64,000 nt of DNA, taken from the NCBI RefSeq assembly GCF_014384985.1, contig NZ_JACRSX010000011.1:46215-110214 (forward strand), given 5' to 3'. Numbering within the stretch: the stretch's first letter is position 1; the number at the start of each line of letters is the position of its first letter. This document shows positions 1 through 8,519 of this stretch, in pieces. This stretch comes from Jutongia huaianensis (lineage in GTDB: Bacteria > Bacillota > Clostridia > Lachnospirales > Lachnospiraceae). The notes under the pieces were generated by a model. It worked only from the letters and a program-made list of their open reading frames with translations, did not search any database and had not been told where the DNA came from. A program made the position numbers and the translations under genes.

Positions 1-1
1 C

Positions 2-244
2 AAATTAAAAAAGATAACGATCGGAAAAAATGTTGTGGCCATAGGTCAGGATGCATTCCGGGGCTGCAGCAGCCTGAAAAAAATCACAATTCGATCTGTC
101 AGGTTAAAGAAGGTAGGGAAAAATGCAATCCGGGGTGTCCATAAAAAGGTACAGATTATCTGTCCGAAGGGAAAGAAAAAAGCATATCAGAAGCTGTTCG
201 AAAAGAAAACGGGATTTGCGAAAAAAACAATGATCATAAAATAA
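2..244 (+). CDS. BspA-like leucine-rich repeat protein, C-terminal part (5' end outside window)
   Basis: The reading frame is open from the left edge and ends at TAA 242-244, so only the last 80 or so residues are visible. They contain a BspA/LRR_5-type repeat (I-G-x-x-A-F-x-G-C-S-S-L-K-K-I-T-I at about 38-92) and a lysine-rich tail. Repeats of this kind form solenoid domains of secreted or surface proteins, often with adhesive roles. The tail, with CPKGKKKAYQKLF, is similar in layout to the end of the LRR protein at 3295-4269, which suggests paralogues. A GTG at 35 could act as a start, but the repeat continues upstream of it in frame, so I treat the gene as 5'-truncated by the window. Function beyond the LRR class cannot be read from this piece. 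Confidence 0.75.
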   Translation, partial: KLKKITIGKNVVAIGQDAFRGCSSLKKITIRSVRLKKVGKNAIRGVHKKVQIICPKGKKKAYQKLFEKKTGFAKKTMIIK

Positions 245-257
245 AAAGAAAGAATAA

Positions 258-292
258 AAAGACGGGGCTTTCTTAAAGGAAGCCCTGTCTTT
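258..292 (+). terminator. Rho-independent terminator
   Basis: A hairpin with arms AAAGACGGGGCTTTC and GGAAGCCCTGTCTTT and a 5-nt loop lies 13 nt after the LRR stop codon. One G-T pair is present and the 3' arm ends in T's. Confidence 0.8.
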
Positions 293-325
293 ATCCGATA
301 TAACAATATAAAGATCTGGAAAGGT

Positions 326-910
326 ATGGTTAGCGGTATGGGAGCAGCATCGGAGAAAGATGCGGAAAAGATAGCAGATGCCGTGCGGATGGCCCAAAAG
401 GGAAGTCAGGATGCTTTTATGGAGCTGTATCAGCTTTTTTATCATGAATTGTATGCGTATGCATGTTATATGCTGCATCACAAACAGGATGCGGAAGATG
501 TTGTGGCAGATACCATTGTGGCAGCATATGAGTCCATCGGCAGGCTGAGGGATGTTTATCGTTTTCGGCAATGGCTTTTTAAAATATTATCCAATAAATG
601 CAGGAAAAAACTCAAATCCTATGCGGAGAGAAACAAACACCACAGCAGGAGCTTTGGGGGCGAGACAAAGCAGGATAAAGATCCGGATATCAGTGACGGA
701 AAGGATTTAGAGAAGGAGGCAACGGACCGGGAGTGGGTCCGGGATGCATTTGCGGTTCTTACGGATGAGGAGCGGTATATTGTCAATTCTTTTCTGCTGG
801 CAGGATACCGGGGTGAAGAAATTGCAGAGAGCCTGGGGATAGGAGCGAGTACTCTTCGTTCAAAATATCGGCGGGCATTGATGAAAATGAGAAAAAAACT
901 GGATCCGTGA
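326..910 (+). CDS. RNA polymerase sigma-70 family factor, ECF-type
   Basis: This 194-residue protein has the two-domain plan of an ECF sigma factor. Sigma region 2 lies around residues 20-95 (AFMELYQLFYHELYAYA, then DAEDVVADTIVAAYE and FRQWLFKILSNKCRKKL). A charged linker of about 35 residues follows, then sigma region 4 at about 135-190 with its helix-turn-helix (LAGYRGEEIAESLGIGAST). It would direct RNA polymerase to a small set of promoters. The gene starts after a terminator, and the next gene, 18 nt downstream, encodes a small protein with one C-terminal membrane segment. That is the usual place for an anti-sigma factor, so the pair probably works together. A second ATG at 338 is possible; the ribosome binding site before 326 is weak. 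The regulon is unknown. Confidence 0.88.
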   Translation: MVSGMGAASEKDAEKIADAVRMAQKGSQDAFMELYQLFYHELYAYACYMLHHKQDAEDVVADTIVAAYESIGRLRDVYRFRQWLFKILSNKCRKKLKSYAERNKHHSRSFGGETKQDKDPDISDGKDLEKEATDREWVRDAFAVLTDEERYIVNSFLLAGYRGEEIAESLGIGASTLRSKYRRALMKMRKKLDP

Positions 911-928
911 AAGGGGGATGTCAATAAC

Positions 929-1234
929 ATGAAAGAAGAAAATGAAATGGAACGGCTGGCATCTCATCGAATTCATGGTATTCTGCCCCCCAAATATCAT
1001 ATGCAGCATCGGTCGGGACAGGAACCGCTTGTTGAGGAGCAGTCTTTAAAGGAAGTAGAAGAAATGATCCTTGCTGCCGGTGAAAGTTTAAGTACGCCGG
1101 AGAGTCTGCGCCCGGAAAATATGAGTCGTAAACTGGAACAGGTCAGAAAGAAAAGACAGCGTCAGAGAAGATGTCTTGCAGTGGTGCTGATATATGTTAT
1201 AATTATTATAATATTGGCGTTGTTACTTTTGTAA
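929..1234 (+). CDS. Small membrane protein, possible anti-sigma partner
   Basis: This 101-residue protein is charged and probably soluble over residues 1-75. A basic stretch (RKKRQRQRR) precedes one hydrophobic segment at about 83-101 (VVLIYVIIIIILALLLL) that runs to the C-terminus. It has no signal peptide, so the N-terminal part should stay in the cytoplasm as in a tail-anchored protein. It begins 18 nt after the sigma factor stop behind an AAAGGGGGATG ribosome binding site. Position and topology suggest an anti-sigma or regulator role, but I see no zinc-binding HxxxCxxC motif and no known anti-sigma domain, so this is inference from context. Confidence 0.6.
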   Translation: MKEENEMERLASHRIHGILPPKYHMQHRSGQEPLVEEQSLKEVEEMILAAGESLSTPESLRPENMSRKLEQVRKKRQRQRRCLAVVLIYVIIIIILALLLL

Positions 1235-1269
1235 ATGATATAATACTAAGTGGGAAATGGAGATTACGA

Positions 1270-3168
1270 ATGAGGACACGTAAGACGATCGGACTGTTTT
1301 TGGAAGGGGATGATATCCTTCAGGAGGGTATCATTACCAAGGCGGTATTAAAAGAAGCAACAGACAAAGATTATAATGTATTAATTTTTCACAGTCTTAT
1401 GAAAAAACCGGCATATGAGCATGGAGAACTGTCGGATGAGGTTGTTTCCGGAGAGGGAGCTATTTATGCGGTTCCGGATTACAGAATGTTTGATGGCATA
1501 ATCATATTGGGGGAGGTTTTGCGCTCCGATATGATGAAGAAGATCATAGGTAATGCAGCCAGAGCCGGGGTGCCGGTAATTGATGTAAATGATACCTATG
1601 ATGGCTGTTATCAGATTGGATACAATGATACCGTTGGCATGAAGAAAATGGTTCTTCATTTAATTCGGACACATCATTGCCGGAATATTTATTTTATATC
1701 CGGATTCAAGGGAAATAAGGAGTCTGAGGATCGTGAAGAGGCATATCGAAGTGCACTTGAGGAAGAAGGCATTCCGTTTCGACAGGAAAATATCGGATAT
1801 GGCCAGTTCTACTTAAAATCAGTTGATGTGGTTAGAGAATATCTCAGCAGCCACGATATGCCGGATGCTTTTGTATGCGCAAATGACACTATGGCGATGT
1901 TTGTCATAAAGTATTTAAATGATCATGGTTATCGGGTACCGGAGGATGTAATCGTTACAGGGTTTGATCATACCAAAGAGGCATCCGAGTATCAGCCGTC
2001 TATCTCATCGGTGGAACGTTCATTGTTTGAATCGGGAACACAGGCTGTCCATTTTTTGGAACAGCTTTGGGAAGGGAAAGAGGTTCCTTTGAACAGTCTT
2101 GTACCGGCACATCTGGTACTGAATCAAAGTTGTGGCTGTACGAAGCATACCAAACTGGATCTTAATCGGATCAATCAGGAGAAGCTTCGGGATATTACCA
2201 GACGGGATATGTTTATTCATCACATTACGGAGCTTTGGAGAGATGTGTCCGAAAAAAAGTCTGTGGAGAATATGCTGGAGGTAATATGTTCTTATTTGGA
2301 TTTCTTTGAATGGGATGCTTTTAATTTTTGTATTTGTGATGACATTATTACGCAGGGGATCAAAAGAAGCAAAAGGGTTCACGGCTATTCTCAGAATATG
2401 ACACTGGTCAAATGCCGGAAGGGAAAGCCGTTGGAAATGGAACCGGTATTTTATCCGGATATTCTGCCGCCTCTTGATCTGCAGGGGAAGGAAGGTATAA
2501 GACTGTCGTTTGTGCCCCTTTATCTCAATCAGAGAACCGTAGGATATCTGTGGATATCGGCCAAATACTGTATGCAGGAGGCGTCGATGGTTTATGCTAT
2601 GCTGACAGTTATGAACAGTGCCATCATTGATCTGTGTCTTCTCAAGGAAAAGGATACGCTGGTAGATAAATTGGACAGTATGTATGTACGTGATGAACTG
2701 ACAAAGTTGTATAACCGTTTTGGTATGAGACGTTTTGTGGAAAAGATTATGAAGGTCGCAAAGCGTGATAACAAATTTGTTATGTGTATAGAGCTGGATC
2801 TGGATGGCTTAAAGAAGATTAATGATACCTATGGACATGATGCGGGAGACAATGCGATCGTTCAGGTGGCCAATGCTATGCGGCAGGCATCGGAGCGGCG
2901 TGAGGTCTGTATCCGAAGTGGTGGAGATGAGTATCTGGTCTTTGGCATTGCAGAAAGGGAAGGGGATGCAGGAGCCTTTATACAAAGAGTGGAGGAGTAT
3001 TTAGAAGAGTACAACGAACGGAACTCATGGCCTTATGAGGTGTCATGCAGCTGCGGATACTGTGTGCATCCGGCAGCAGAGGTGCAGTCTCTGGAGGAGA
3101 TGGTAACAGAGGCAGACAAGCTTTTATATCAGGTAAAAGCACGCAAAAAAACAACCCGGATATCATAA
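1270..3168 (+). CDS. Diguanylate cyclase with LacI-type ligand-binding domain
   Basis: The 632-residue product has two parts. Residues 1-300 resemble the periplasmic-binding-protein-like effector domain of LacI/GalR regulators (DAFVCANDTMAMFVIKYL, VPEDVIVTGFDHTKEAS, SISSVERS), but no helix-turn-helix precedes it. After a middle region of about 170 residues comes a GGDEF domain at about 465-632. It shows the DELTKLYNRFG entry motif, the metal-binding DLDGLKKINDTYGHDAGD segment and an active-site signature SGGDEYLV. It should make cyclic di-GMP in response to a cytoplasmic small ligand, perhaps a sugar. The first in-frame ATG is at 1171, inside the upstream gene. I chose 1270 because TGGAG lies 7 nt before it and the effector domain begins there. 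A similar design is known in clostridia, but the ligand is not deducible. Confidence 0.82.
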   Translation: MRTRKTIGLFLEGDDILQEGIITKAVLKEATDKDYNVLIFHSLMKKPAYEHGELSDEVVSGEGAIYAVPDYRMFDGIIILGEVLRSDMMKKIIGNAARAGVPVIDVNDTYDGCYQIGYNDTVGMKKMVLHLIRTHHCRNIYFISGFKGNKESEDREEAYRSALEEEGIPFRQENIGYGQFYLKSVDVVREYLSSHDMPDAFVCANDTMAMFVIKYLNDHGYRVPEDVIVTGFDHTKEASEYQPSISSVERSLFESGTQAVHFLEQLWEGKEVPLNSLVPAHLVLNQSCGCTKHTKLDLNRINQEKLRDITRRDMFIHHITELWRDVSEKKSVENMLEVICSYLDFFEWDAFNFCICDDIITQGIKRSKRVHGYSQNMTLVKCRKGKPLEMEPVFYPDILPPLDLQGKEGIRLSFVPLYLNQRTVGYLWISAKYCMQEASMVYAMLTVMNSAIIDLCLLKEKDTLVDKLDSMYVRDELTKLYNRFGMRRFVEKIMKVAKRDNKFVMCIELDLDGLKKINDTYGHDAGDNAIVQVANAMRQASERREVCIRSGGDEYLVFGIAEREGDAGAFIQRVEEYLEEYNERNSWPYEVSCSCGYCVHPAAEVQSLEEMVTEADKLLYQVKARKKTTRIS

Positions 3169-3230
3169 AGGAAATCTGCCATTTTCCTGACGAGAAAAAA
3201 GCCGGAATCTGACACAATTCCGCCGAAAAG

Positions 3231-3258
3231 TTGACATATGAGGCTAGTAGTATATGTC
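3231..3258 (+). promoter_or_regulatory. Possible promoter of the LRR exoprotein gene
   Basis: A perfect TTGACA at 3231-3236 is followed after 16 nt by TATGTC, a poor -10 box. TATATG at 3251 is a better sequence match but lies only 14 nt away. The site is 37 nt upstream of the ATG. Confidence 0.35.
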
Positions 3259-3294
3259 CTATCAAATATTTCATATACGAATGGAGGAATTGAC

Positions 3295-4269
3295 ATGAAG
3301 AAAAAAACAATGGCAATGATATTAAGTTTTTCTATGGTTTTTACCGGACTTGGTATGGAGGCAGCACCTCAAAAGGCAGCAGCAGTAAGTAACAGTACAG
3401 CTGCAGCAGTCCAAACGGAAGCTGACAGCACGGGGACACCGGAGGTAACCACTGTACCGGAGGATGCAGTGAAAACACCGGATGCTTCACAGGAGACGAA
3501 AACACCGGAGCAGGAAAGCGGGACACCGGCAGAAACAGATCAGCCGGAAAAGACACCGGCTGCTGCGACAGAGGCACCGGCACAGACACCGGCACAGACA
3601 CCGGTGAACACTCCGGCAGCCACAGTAACTCCGGCAGCGGTTACCACAACAAGTCCGGCAGCAATTGCAACAAATGGAGCATTAAAGGTGGGCGAGAGAT
3701 TTACAGCAGGCAATTTTGTTTACAGCATTACTGCGGAAGCAGCAGGAAACGTAAAGGCGGCAGTTAAGGTAAGAGGTCTCAGTGTGGATGGAAAGACCAA
3801 GACCAGTGTAACAATTCCGGCTTCTGTAACATGGCAGGGAGTGGATTATGTTGTCAGCGGAATTAATGAGAAATCATTTAAAGACAATACAAAGCTTACT
3901 TCCGTCAAGGTGGGAAAGAATGTGACTTATATTGGCAAGCGGGCATTCCAGGGAATGACTTCTCTGAAATCACTTACGATTGGAAGCGGTGTTACAAAAA
4001 TCAAAAAATTTGCATTTGCAGGCTGCAAATCTCTTCGAAAGGTGACCATTCCGGCCAAGACTACATTTATAGGGGAAAAAGCGTTCCAGAATTGTAAAAA
4101 GCTGAAAGCAGTGATCATTAATTCAAAGAAGATCAATACCATTAACAGCAATGCATTCCGATATGTAAAGTCAGGTTGCTATGTAGTAGTTCCTTCCGGC
4201 AAGAAGAATACATATCGTTCCCTGTTGCTGGGAGCAAAGGCTTCGAAATTAAAGATTTATGTATACTAA
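3295..4269 (+). CDS. Secreted BspA-like leucine-rich repeat protein
   Basis: This 324-residue exoprotein has a signal peptide at residues 1-32 (MKKKTMAMILSFSMVFTGLG, then an AAA cleavage region). A low-complexity Thr/Pro/Glu/Ala linker follows at about 33-140 with repeated TPE/TPA/PAQTP units, typical of surface-exposed spacers. A small beta-rich stretch leads into BspA/LRR_5 repeats at about 195-285 (LTSVKVGKNVTYIGKRAFQG, LKSLTIGSGVTKIKKFAFAG and two more). No LPxTG or membrane anchor is visible, so it may be released or held non-covalently. The ATG at 3295 has GGAGG 7 nt upstream; an in-frame ATG at 3238 would add residues before the signal peptide and lacks a ribosome binding site. It stands alone between a possible promoter and a strong terminator. 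The gene at the left edge is a likely paralogue. Confidence 0.85.
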   Translation: MKKKTMAMILSFSMVFTGLGMEAAPQKAAAVSNSTAAAVQTEADSTGTPEVTTVPEDAVKTPDASQETKTPEQESGTPAETDQPEKTPAAATEAPAQTPAQTPVNTPAATVTPAAVTTTSPAAIATNGALKVGERFTAGNFVYSITAEAAGNVKAAVKVRGLSVDGKTKTSVTIPASVTWQGVDYVVSGINEKSFKDNTKLTSVKVGKNVTYIGKRAFQGMTSLKSLTIGSGVTKIKKFAFAGCKSLRKVTIPAKTTFIGEKAFQNCKKLKAVIINSKKINTINSNAFRYVKSGCYVVVPSGKKNTYRSLLLGAKASKLKIYVY

Positions 4270-4308
4270 TGATCCTCTCATATAACAAAATAATATAAAA
4301 TGAAAACT

Positions 4309-4349
4309 CACAGACTATCGTGACGAAACGGTGGTCTGTGAATTTTTTT
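4309..4349 (+). terminator. Rho-independent terminator
   Basis: A CACAGAC/GTCTGTG stem with an inner CGT/ACG pairing is followed by AATTTTTTT, 39 nt after the LRR gene. Confidence 0.85.
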
Positions 4350-4379
4350 GTAACAAAATAAGGATATATTTTCGAAAAT

Positions 4380-4394
4380 TTAAGAATATCTTAA
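4380..4394 (+). promoter_or_regulatory. Palindrome upstream of the MacB-type operon
   Basis: TTAAGA-ATA-TCTTAA is a perfect 6-3-6 inverted repeat about 100 nt before the first gene of the ABC operon, in an AT-rich region that must contain its promoter. It could be an operator, for example for a winged-helix response regulator. No regulator is encoded next to it. Confidence 0.35.
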
Positions 4395-4495
4395 AGATTG
4401 TGAAAAAAATATATGGTATTCTGTAAAAGTACTGTGGATAGCTGGGGAAACATTACAGGGAATACACACAGAAATTTCAGAAAGGAGGGGGAACC

Positions 4496-5218
4496 TTGGA
4501 AAAACCGGAAACAAGTAATAAAGGGGAATCGCGCAAATGCGTCATTGACGTCAGGGATCTTTATAAGATATATCCCATTGGCAAAAATGAAGTACGGGCG
4601 CTGAATGGTGTCAGTTTCCAGGTGTATGAGGGAGAATTTTGTGCCATTGTAGGTACATCAGGCTCCGGAAAATCTACATTGCTTAACATGCTTGCCGGAC
4701 TGGAAAAGCCTACAAAAGGACAGATCATGGTAGCAGGGGAACGTATTGATAAGTACAAGGAGAATCGGCTGGTACAGTTTCGCAGGGAAAAGGTGGGATT
4801 TATTTTTCAGTCTTTTAACCTGATCCCGACTATGAATGCAGTAGAAAATGTAGCATTGCCATTGGTATTTCGGGGCATCTCCAAAAATGTCCGCATGAAG
4901 CGGGCGCAGAAGATGATCGATCTGGTTGGTCTGAAGAAATACCGCTTACATAAGCCAAATCAGATGTCCGGTGGGCAGCAGCAGCGTGTGGGTATGGCGA
5001 GAGCTCTCGTGCTGAATCCAAGTATTGTATTTGCAGATGAGCCGACAGGTAATCTTGATTCCAATACATCTGCAGAGATGATGGAGCTGATGCGCCATGT
5101 GCTTAGCGAGAGAGGCAAAACTCTGGTGATGGTTACACATGACAATGATCTGGCAGCTCTGGCTGACAGACAGATCCGCATCAAGGATGGCAAAATTGTG
5201 GAAAATGTACAGGAATGA
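4496..5218 (+). CDS. ABC transporter ATP-binding protein, MacB/LolD type
   Basis: This 240-residue ATPase belongs to the group that powers FtsX-fold (MacB/LolCDE-like) permeases. Walker A GTSGSGKST lies near residue 53, the Q-loop near 105 (GFIFQSFNLIPTMNAVENV), the signature MSGGQQQRVGMARAL near 160, and Walker B VFADEPTGNLDS near 180. The H-loop TH is at about 214. The start is TTG at 4496 with an excellent AGGAGGGGG 7 nt upstream; no ATG fits better. Its stop overlaps the ATG of the next gene (ATGA). The three genes form one operon encoding a mechanotransmission-type exporter or membrane remodelling complex. Confidence 0.92.
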   Translation: MEKPETSNKGESRKCVIDVRDLYKIYPIGKNEVRALNGVSFQVYEGEFCAIVGTSGSGKSTLLNMLAGLEKPTKGQIMVAGERIDKYKENRLVQFRREKVGFIFQSFNLIPTMNAVENVALPLVFRGISKNVRMKRAQKMIDLVGLKKYRLHKPNQMSGGQQQRVGMARALVLNPSIVFADEPTGNLDSNTSAEMMELMRHVLSERGKTLVMVTHDNDLAALADRQIRIKDGKIVENVQE

Positions 5219-7083
5219 TGAAAAGAAAGTCCGAAATCATTCAGAAAATGGAGGATAAGATTTTGAAAAAGAAAAAATTATGGATAGCGGCATTGCTGAG
5301 TCTGGCAATGGTGACAAGTATGGTGCCGGTACAAAATACAAAAAATGTATGGGCAGCCGGTGAGGGGAATGATCAGGGAATCACAGGCGGCCAGCAGGGA
5401 GATGACAGTCTCCAGAGCGAGATGATGACTGGCAACAGCGCAGATATCAGTTTATCCAATGTAAGCGTGTCCGGCAGTAAAGCAGGGGGAAAGGTTAAAG
5501 TATCCTTTACCGTGACCGGCAATAAAAACAATAAAAAGCATTATGACATAGAAAGCATTGAAAAGATTTATCCGGTACTCGATGACAGTTTCCCGTTTGT
5601 AATGGATAACGAAGCATATCGTGTTACAAACGGCAATGGAGGCTCTGTAAACTGCAGCTATACATTCCATGCAAAGGACAATCTGGAAACGGCATATTAT
5701 ATGGCAGGGTTTACCGTGGTATATACCAGGAAGTCTGCGGATGGAGTTGTGAAGGCATATGACAGCGAGTATTCTCTGAATAAGAGTATCAATGTCAAGA
5801 TCACAGGGAAACCAAAGGCAACCGAAAAGCCGGCAGATAAGCAGGAAACGGCAAAGGATGCAGATATTTCCCTGAAAATGAAAAATGATCCTTATGGTGT
5901 TTATGGCGGAAGCTGCAGTGTGGCATTTACTGCAAGCAGCCGGAATTACAAAATTAAAAGTGTAGTGCCTGTGATTGACAATAATTTTCCGTTTGAGAGT
6001 ACCACGGACGCATACAAGGTCGTTCGTTCCGGCGGCACGAAAAGCTTGTCCTGCAGCTATCATTTTAAAGTAAAAAACAATGTATCTACAGGATATCAGG
6101 GGGTTGTATTCCGGATCGGATATGTCAAAAACGGTCAGGATGTAACAGAAGACAAAACCGTTAATGTGGAGTTGAAGGGAAAGGCCAAGGAGAAAACAAA
6201 CGCAAAGGGAAAAACAAGTACCCCGCGTGTGATGGTGTCAGGTTTTACCACAGATGTCAAAACGGTTCATCCAAATGCCAAATTCCTTCTGACACTGGAG
6301 CTTCGCAATAATGCAAGCCAGACAGTACATAATATCAAACTGACAATGTCCACGGAAAACGGAGAATTTCTGCCACTCAGCGGTGCAAGCACGGCATATC
6401 TGGACAGTATCGCAGCAAAGTCCACAGCAAAGGTATCCTTCTGGATGAAAGCGGCAGCAAGCCTTAGCTCAAAGTCTTACCAGGTTACGGTCAAGACAGA
6501 GTATGAGGATGGTAAAGCAAGTGGCTATAATGCAGAGGATCATGTTTCTATTCCAGTAGTACAGAAGGACCGCATCAGTCTGACGGAGGTTACACCGCCG
6601 GATATGCTCAGCGTAGGTGGCACAGGTGACCTGTCCTTCTCTATTAACAATCTGGGGGGTGGAGCGTTAAATAATGTCTCTGTTATCTGTAAAGGAAAGG
6701 AAATCTCCTGTGAGAAATCTTTTGTGGGAAATATTGCCGCCGGAGCAACAGGATATGCAACTGTGACATTAAACGGTGATCAGGCAACCCCGGATGACAG
6801 TGATGGAGAATGCACGATCATTGTTAAATATGAGAATGCTTCCGGACAGACCAAAAAGTATACAGAAAAGACAAATGTGTTTGTATCCGAGGATATGGGG
6901 GATGCTGATATGCCTGCTGATGATGGCATGGATGAAACGCAGACGAAGAAAGGTCTTCCGTTGGCAGCCAAAATCGGAATCGGTGTAGCTGCTTTGGTGG
7001 TTGTGATCATAGTGGTGCGTATTATTGTGAAAAAGAAACGCAAGAAAAAAGAAGAGGAGTTGATGGACGATGAGCTTCTATGA
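5215..7083 (+). CDS. Membrane-anchored extracytoplasmic adaptor of the ABC complex
   Basis: The 622-residue product has an N-terminal signal or anchor (about residues 17-47) and a long extracytoplasmic region. One C-terminal transmembrane helix follows at about 588-608 (IGIGVAALVVVIIVVRIIV) with a strongly basic cytoplasmic tail. The outside region carries two related beta-sandwich segments (about 75-195 and 215-320; each has a YPVLDDSFPF or VPVIDNNFPF motif and a Cys-Ser-Tyr element). Two CARDB/COG1361-like segments (about 340-460 and 460-570) follow. It lies between the ATPase and the permease with ATGA overlaps on both sides, so it probably replaces the membrane-fusion protein that Gram-negative MacAB uses. 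A later ATG (5251) inside the N-terminus is also possible. The name of its family is uncertain. Confidence 0.75.
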   Translation: MMKRKSEIIQKMEDKILKKKKLWIAALLSLAMVTSMVPVQNTKNVWAAGEGNDQGITGGQQGDDSLQSEMMTGNSADISLSNVSVSGSKAGGKVKVSFTVTGNKNNKKHYDIESIEKIYPVLDDSFPFVMDNEAYRVTNGNGGSVNCSYTFHAKDNLETAYYMAGFTVVYTRKSADGVVKAYDSEYSLNKSINVKITGKPKATEKPADKQETAKDADISLKMKNDPYGVYGGSCSVAFTASSRNYKIKSVVPVIDNNFPFESTTDAYKVVRSGGTKSLSCSYHFKVKNNVSTGYQGVVFRIGYVKNGQDVTEDKTVNVELKGKAKEKTNAKGKTSTPRVMVSGFTTDVKTVHPNAKFLLTLELRNNASQTVHNIKLTMSTENGEFLPLSGASTAYLDSIAAKSTAKVSFWMKAAASLSSKSYQVTVKTEYEDGKASGYNAEDHVSIPVVQKDRISLTEVTPPDMLSVGGTGDLSFSINNLGGGALNNVSVICKGKEISCEKSFVGNIAAGATGYATVTLNGDQATPDDSDGECTIIVKYENASGQTKKYTEKTNVFVSEDMGDADMPADDGMDETQTKKGLPLAAKIGIGVAALVVVIIVVRIIVKKKRKKKEEELMDDELL

Positions 7084-8503
7084 TCTCATGAGCATGAGTC
7101 TTGGAAATCTGTGGCGCAGAAAGCTGCGGACAATCCTGACGGTGCTTGGTGTACTGATTGGCACTACATCCATTGTTGCTATGCTCTCTCTTGCGTTTGG
7201 AATGAAACAGCAGATGATGGAGCAGTATGAAAGTATGGGTTCGGTGACACAGATCAATGTGAGCCCGGGAGGAGGGATGGACTCTGATTCCTCCGGCAGC
7301 CAGACGGATACTTCCACGATGTTGACAGAGTCCAACATGGAAATGTTTCAGGGAATGGAGCATGTCAAGTCCGTATCACCGCAGCTTACATTTGACGGAA
7401 CGATGAAGAGTGGCCGTTACAGCGGCTATGCCAATATGATCGGTGTGGATCAGAGTATGTTAGATTCTCAGGAGTTAGACAAGGGGGAGGTTCCGAAAGC
7501 AGGAAACTCCGGCACGCTTCAGGTGCTTGGTGGCAATCAGCTGCTTACCGGATTTGGTTATGTGCAGGGGGACGAGTATGTAGATTATTATTCTACCGGG
7601 GAGCTTCCGCCAATCGATCTGATGACGCAGATCCATCAGCTGCAGGTGTATAATGATGCAGCTGAGTCCGAGACGGTGGATCAGACCGCTTCCACCGATG
7701 CTTCCACGGAGGATTCCTCCGGAGACGGAGACAGTGATTCTGCCGGGGACGATGCAGCTGCGCAGCCGGCGGAGGATAATTCCATGCTGAATTTCCGGAT
7801 TAAGATCACGGGGATTATGGCAGGAGGTCTGGAGGAGTACAATAATTACAGCCAGAGCCTCCTGGTAAACCTCGATGATCTGAAAAGCTATCTGACCAAG
7901 AACTTTGGAAAGGGCAAGATACCGGGACAGCCAAAGCCAAACGGAAAGCCGTTAAACGAGTGGGTTTATACGACGATTGTAGTAGAAGTGGATCAGGCAG
8001 ACAATGTAGAAGATGTCATGAAGAGTATTCAGGATATGGGATTTTTTGCAAACAGCAACAAAGAGTTGATCGATTCCGCACAGAAGAGTCTTCAGATCGT
8101 GGAGCTGGTACTTGGCGGTATCGGTATGGTTGCATTTCTGGTAGCGGCAATTGGCATTGCCAACACCATGATGATGTCCACCTACGAGAGAACCAAAGAG
8201 ATCGGTGTTATGAAGGTGCTGGGCTGTGATATGAGAGATATCCAGAAGCTGTTTCTGGCTGAGGCCGGATTCATTGGGCTGATCGGAGGTATAGTGGGGC
8301 TTCTCTTGAGCTGTGGTGTGTCGTCGCTGATCAATCATTTCTCGGCCGGTATGGAAGGGATTGGAGGAAATATTTCTTTGATACCGTGGTGGTTAGCGTT
8401 GGCGGCAGTAGCATTCTCTACATTGATGGGTATGGTTGCCGGATATTTTCCGGCACGACGTGCCATGAAGCTGAGTCCATTGGCGGCGATACACACCGAA
8501 TAA
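7070..8503 (+). CDS. ABC transporter permease, MacB/FtsX family
   Basis: This 477-residue permease has the MacB topology. One transmembrane helix near the N-terminus (about 19-42, in LRTILTVLGVLIGTTSIVAM) is followed by a large extracytoplasmic MacB_PCD domain of about 290 residues. Three C-terminal helices form the FtsX domain at about 345-475, with the characteristic NTMMMSTYERTKEIGVMKVLG loop that contacts the ATPase. The outside domain contains a Ser/Asp/Thr-rich insert at about 205-240, typical of an exposed linker. It overlaps the adaptor gene by 14 nt and closes the operon. Substrates for such systems include peptides, lipoproteins and drugs; none can be assigned here. Confidence 0.9.
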   Translation: MSFYDLMSMSLGNLWRRKLRTILTVLGVLIGTTSIVAMLSLAFGMKQQMMEQYESMGSVTQINVSPGGGMDSDSSGSQTDTSTMLTESNMEMFQGMEHVKSVSPQLTFDGTMKSGRYSGYANMIGVDQSMLDSQELDKGEVPKAGNSGTLQVLGGNQLLTGFGYVQGDEYVDYYSTGELPPIDLMTQIHQLQVYNDAAESETVDQTASTDASTEDSSGDGDSDSAGDDAAAQPAEDNSMLNFRIKITGIMAGGLEEYNNYSQSLLVNLDDLKSYLTKNFGKGKIPGQPKPNGKPLNEWVYTTIVVEVDQADNVEDVMKSIQDMGFFANSNKELIDSAQKSLQIVELVLGGIGMVAFLVAAIGIANTMMMSTYERTKEIGVMKVLGCDMRDIQKLFLAEAGFIGLIGGIVGLLLSCGVSSLINHFSAGMEGIGGNISLIPWWLALAAVAFSTLMGMVAGYFPARRAMKLSPLAAIHTE

Positions 8504-8519
8504 AGTCGTTTCTCTAACG

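Noticed and set aside
1171..1269. Longer N-terminus of the diguanylate cyclase starting inside the small membrane protein gene
   Set aside because: These residues overlap the upstream gene in another frame, precede a good ribosome binding site and do not extend the ligand-binding fold.
3185..3215. Terminator after the diguanylate cyclase gene
   Set aside because: The GGAAT/ATTCC hairpin is short and has no U-run.
5452..6063. 203-residue minus-strand open frame inside the ABC adaptor gene
   Set aside because: It lies opposite a well-supported coding region and has a cysteine/histidine-rich random composition.
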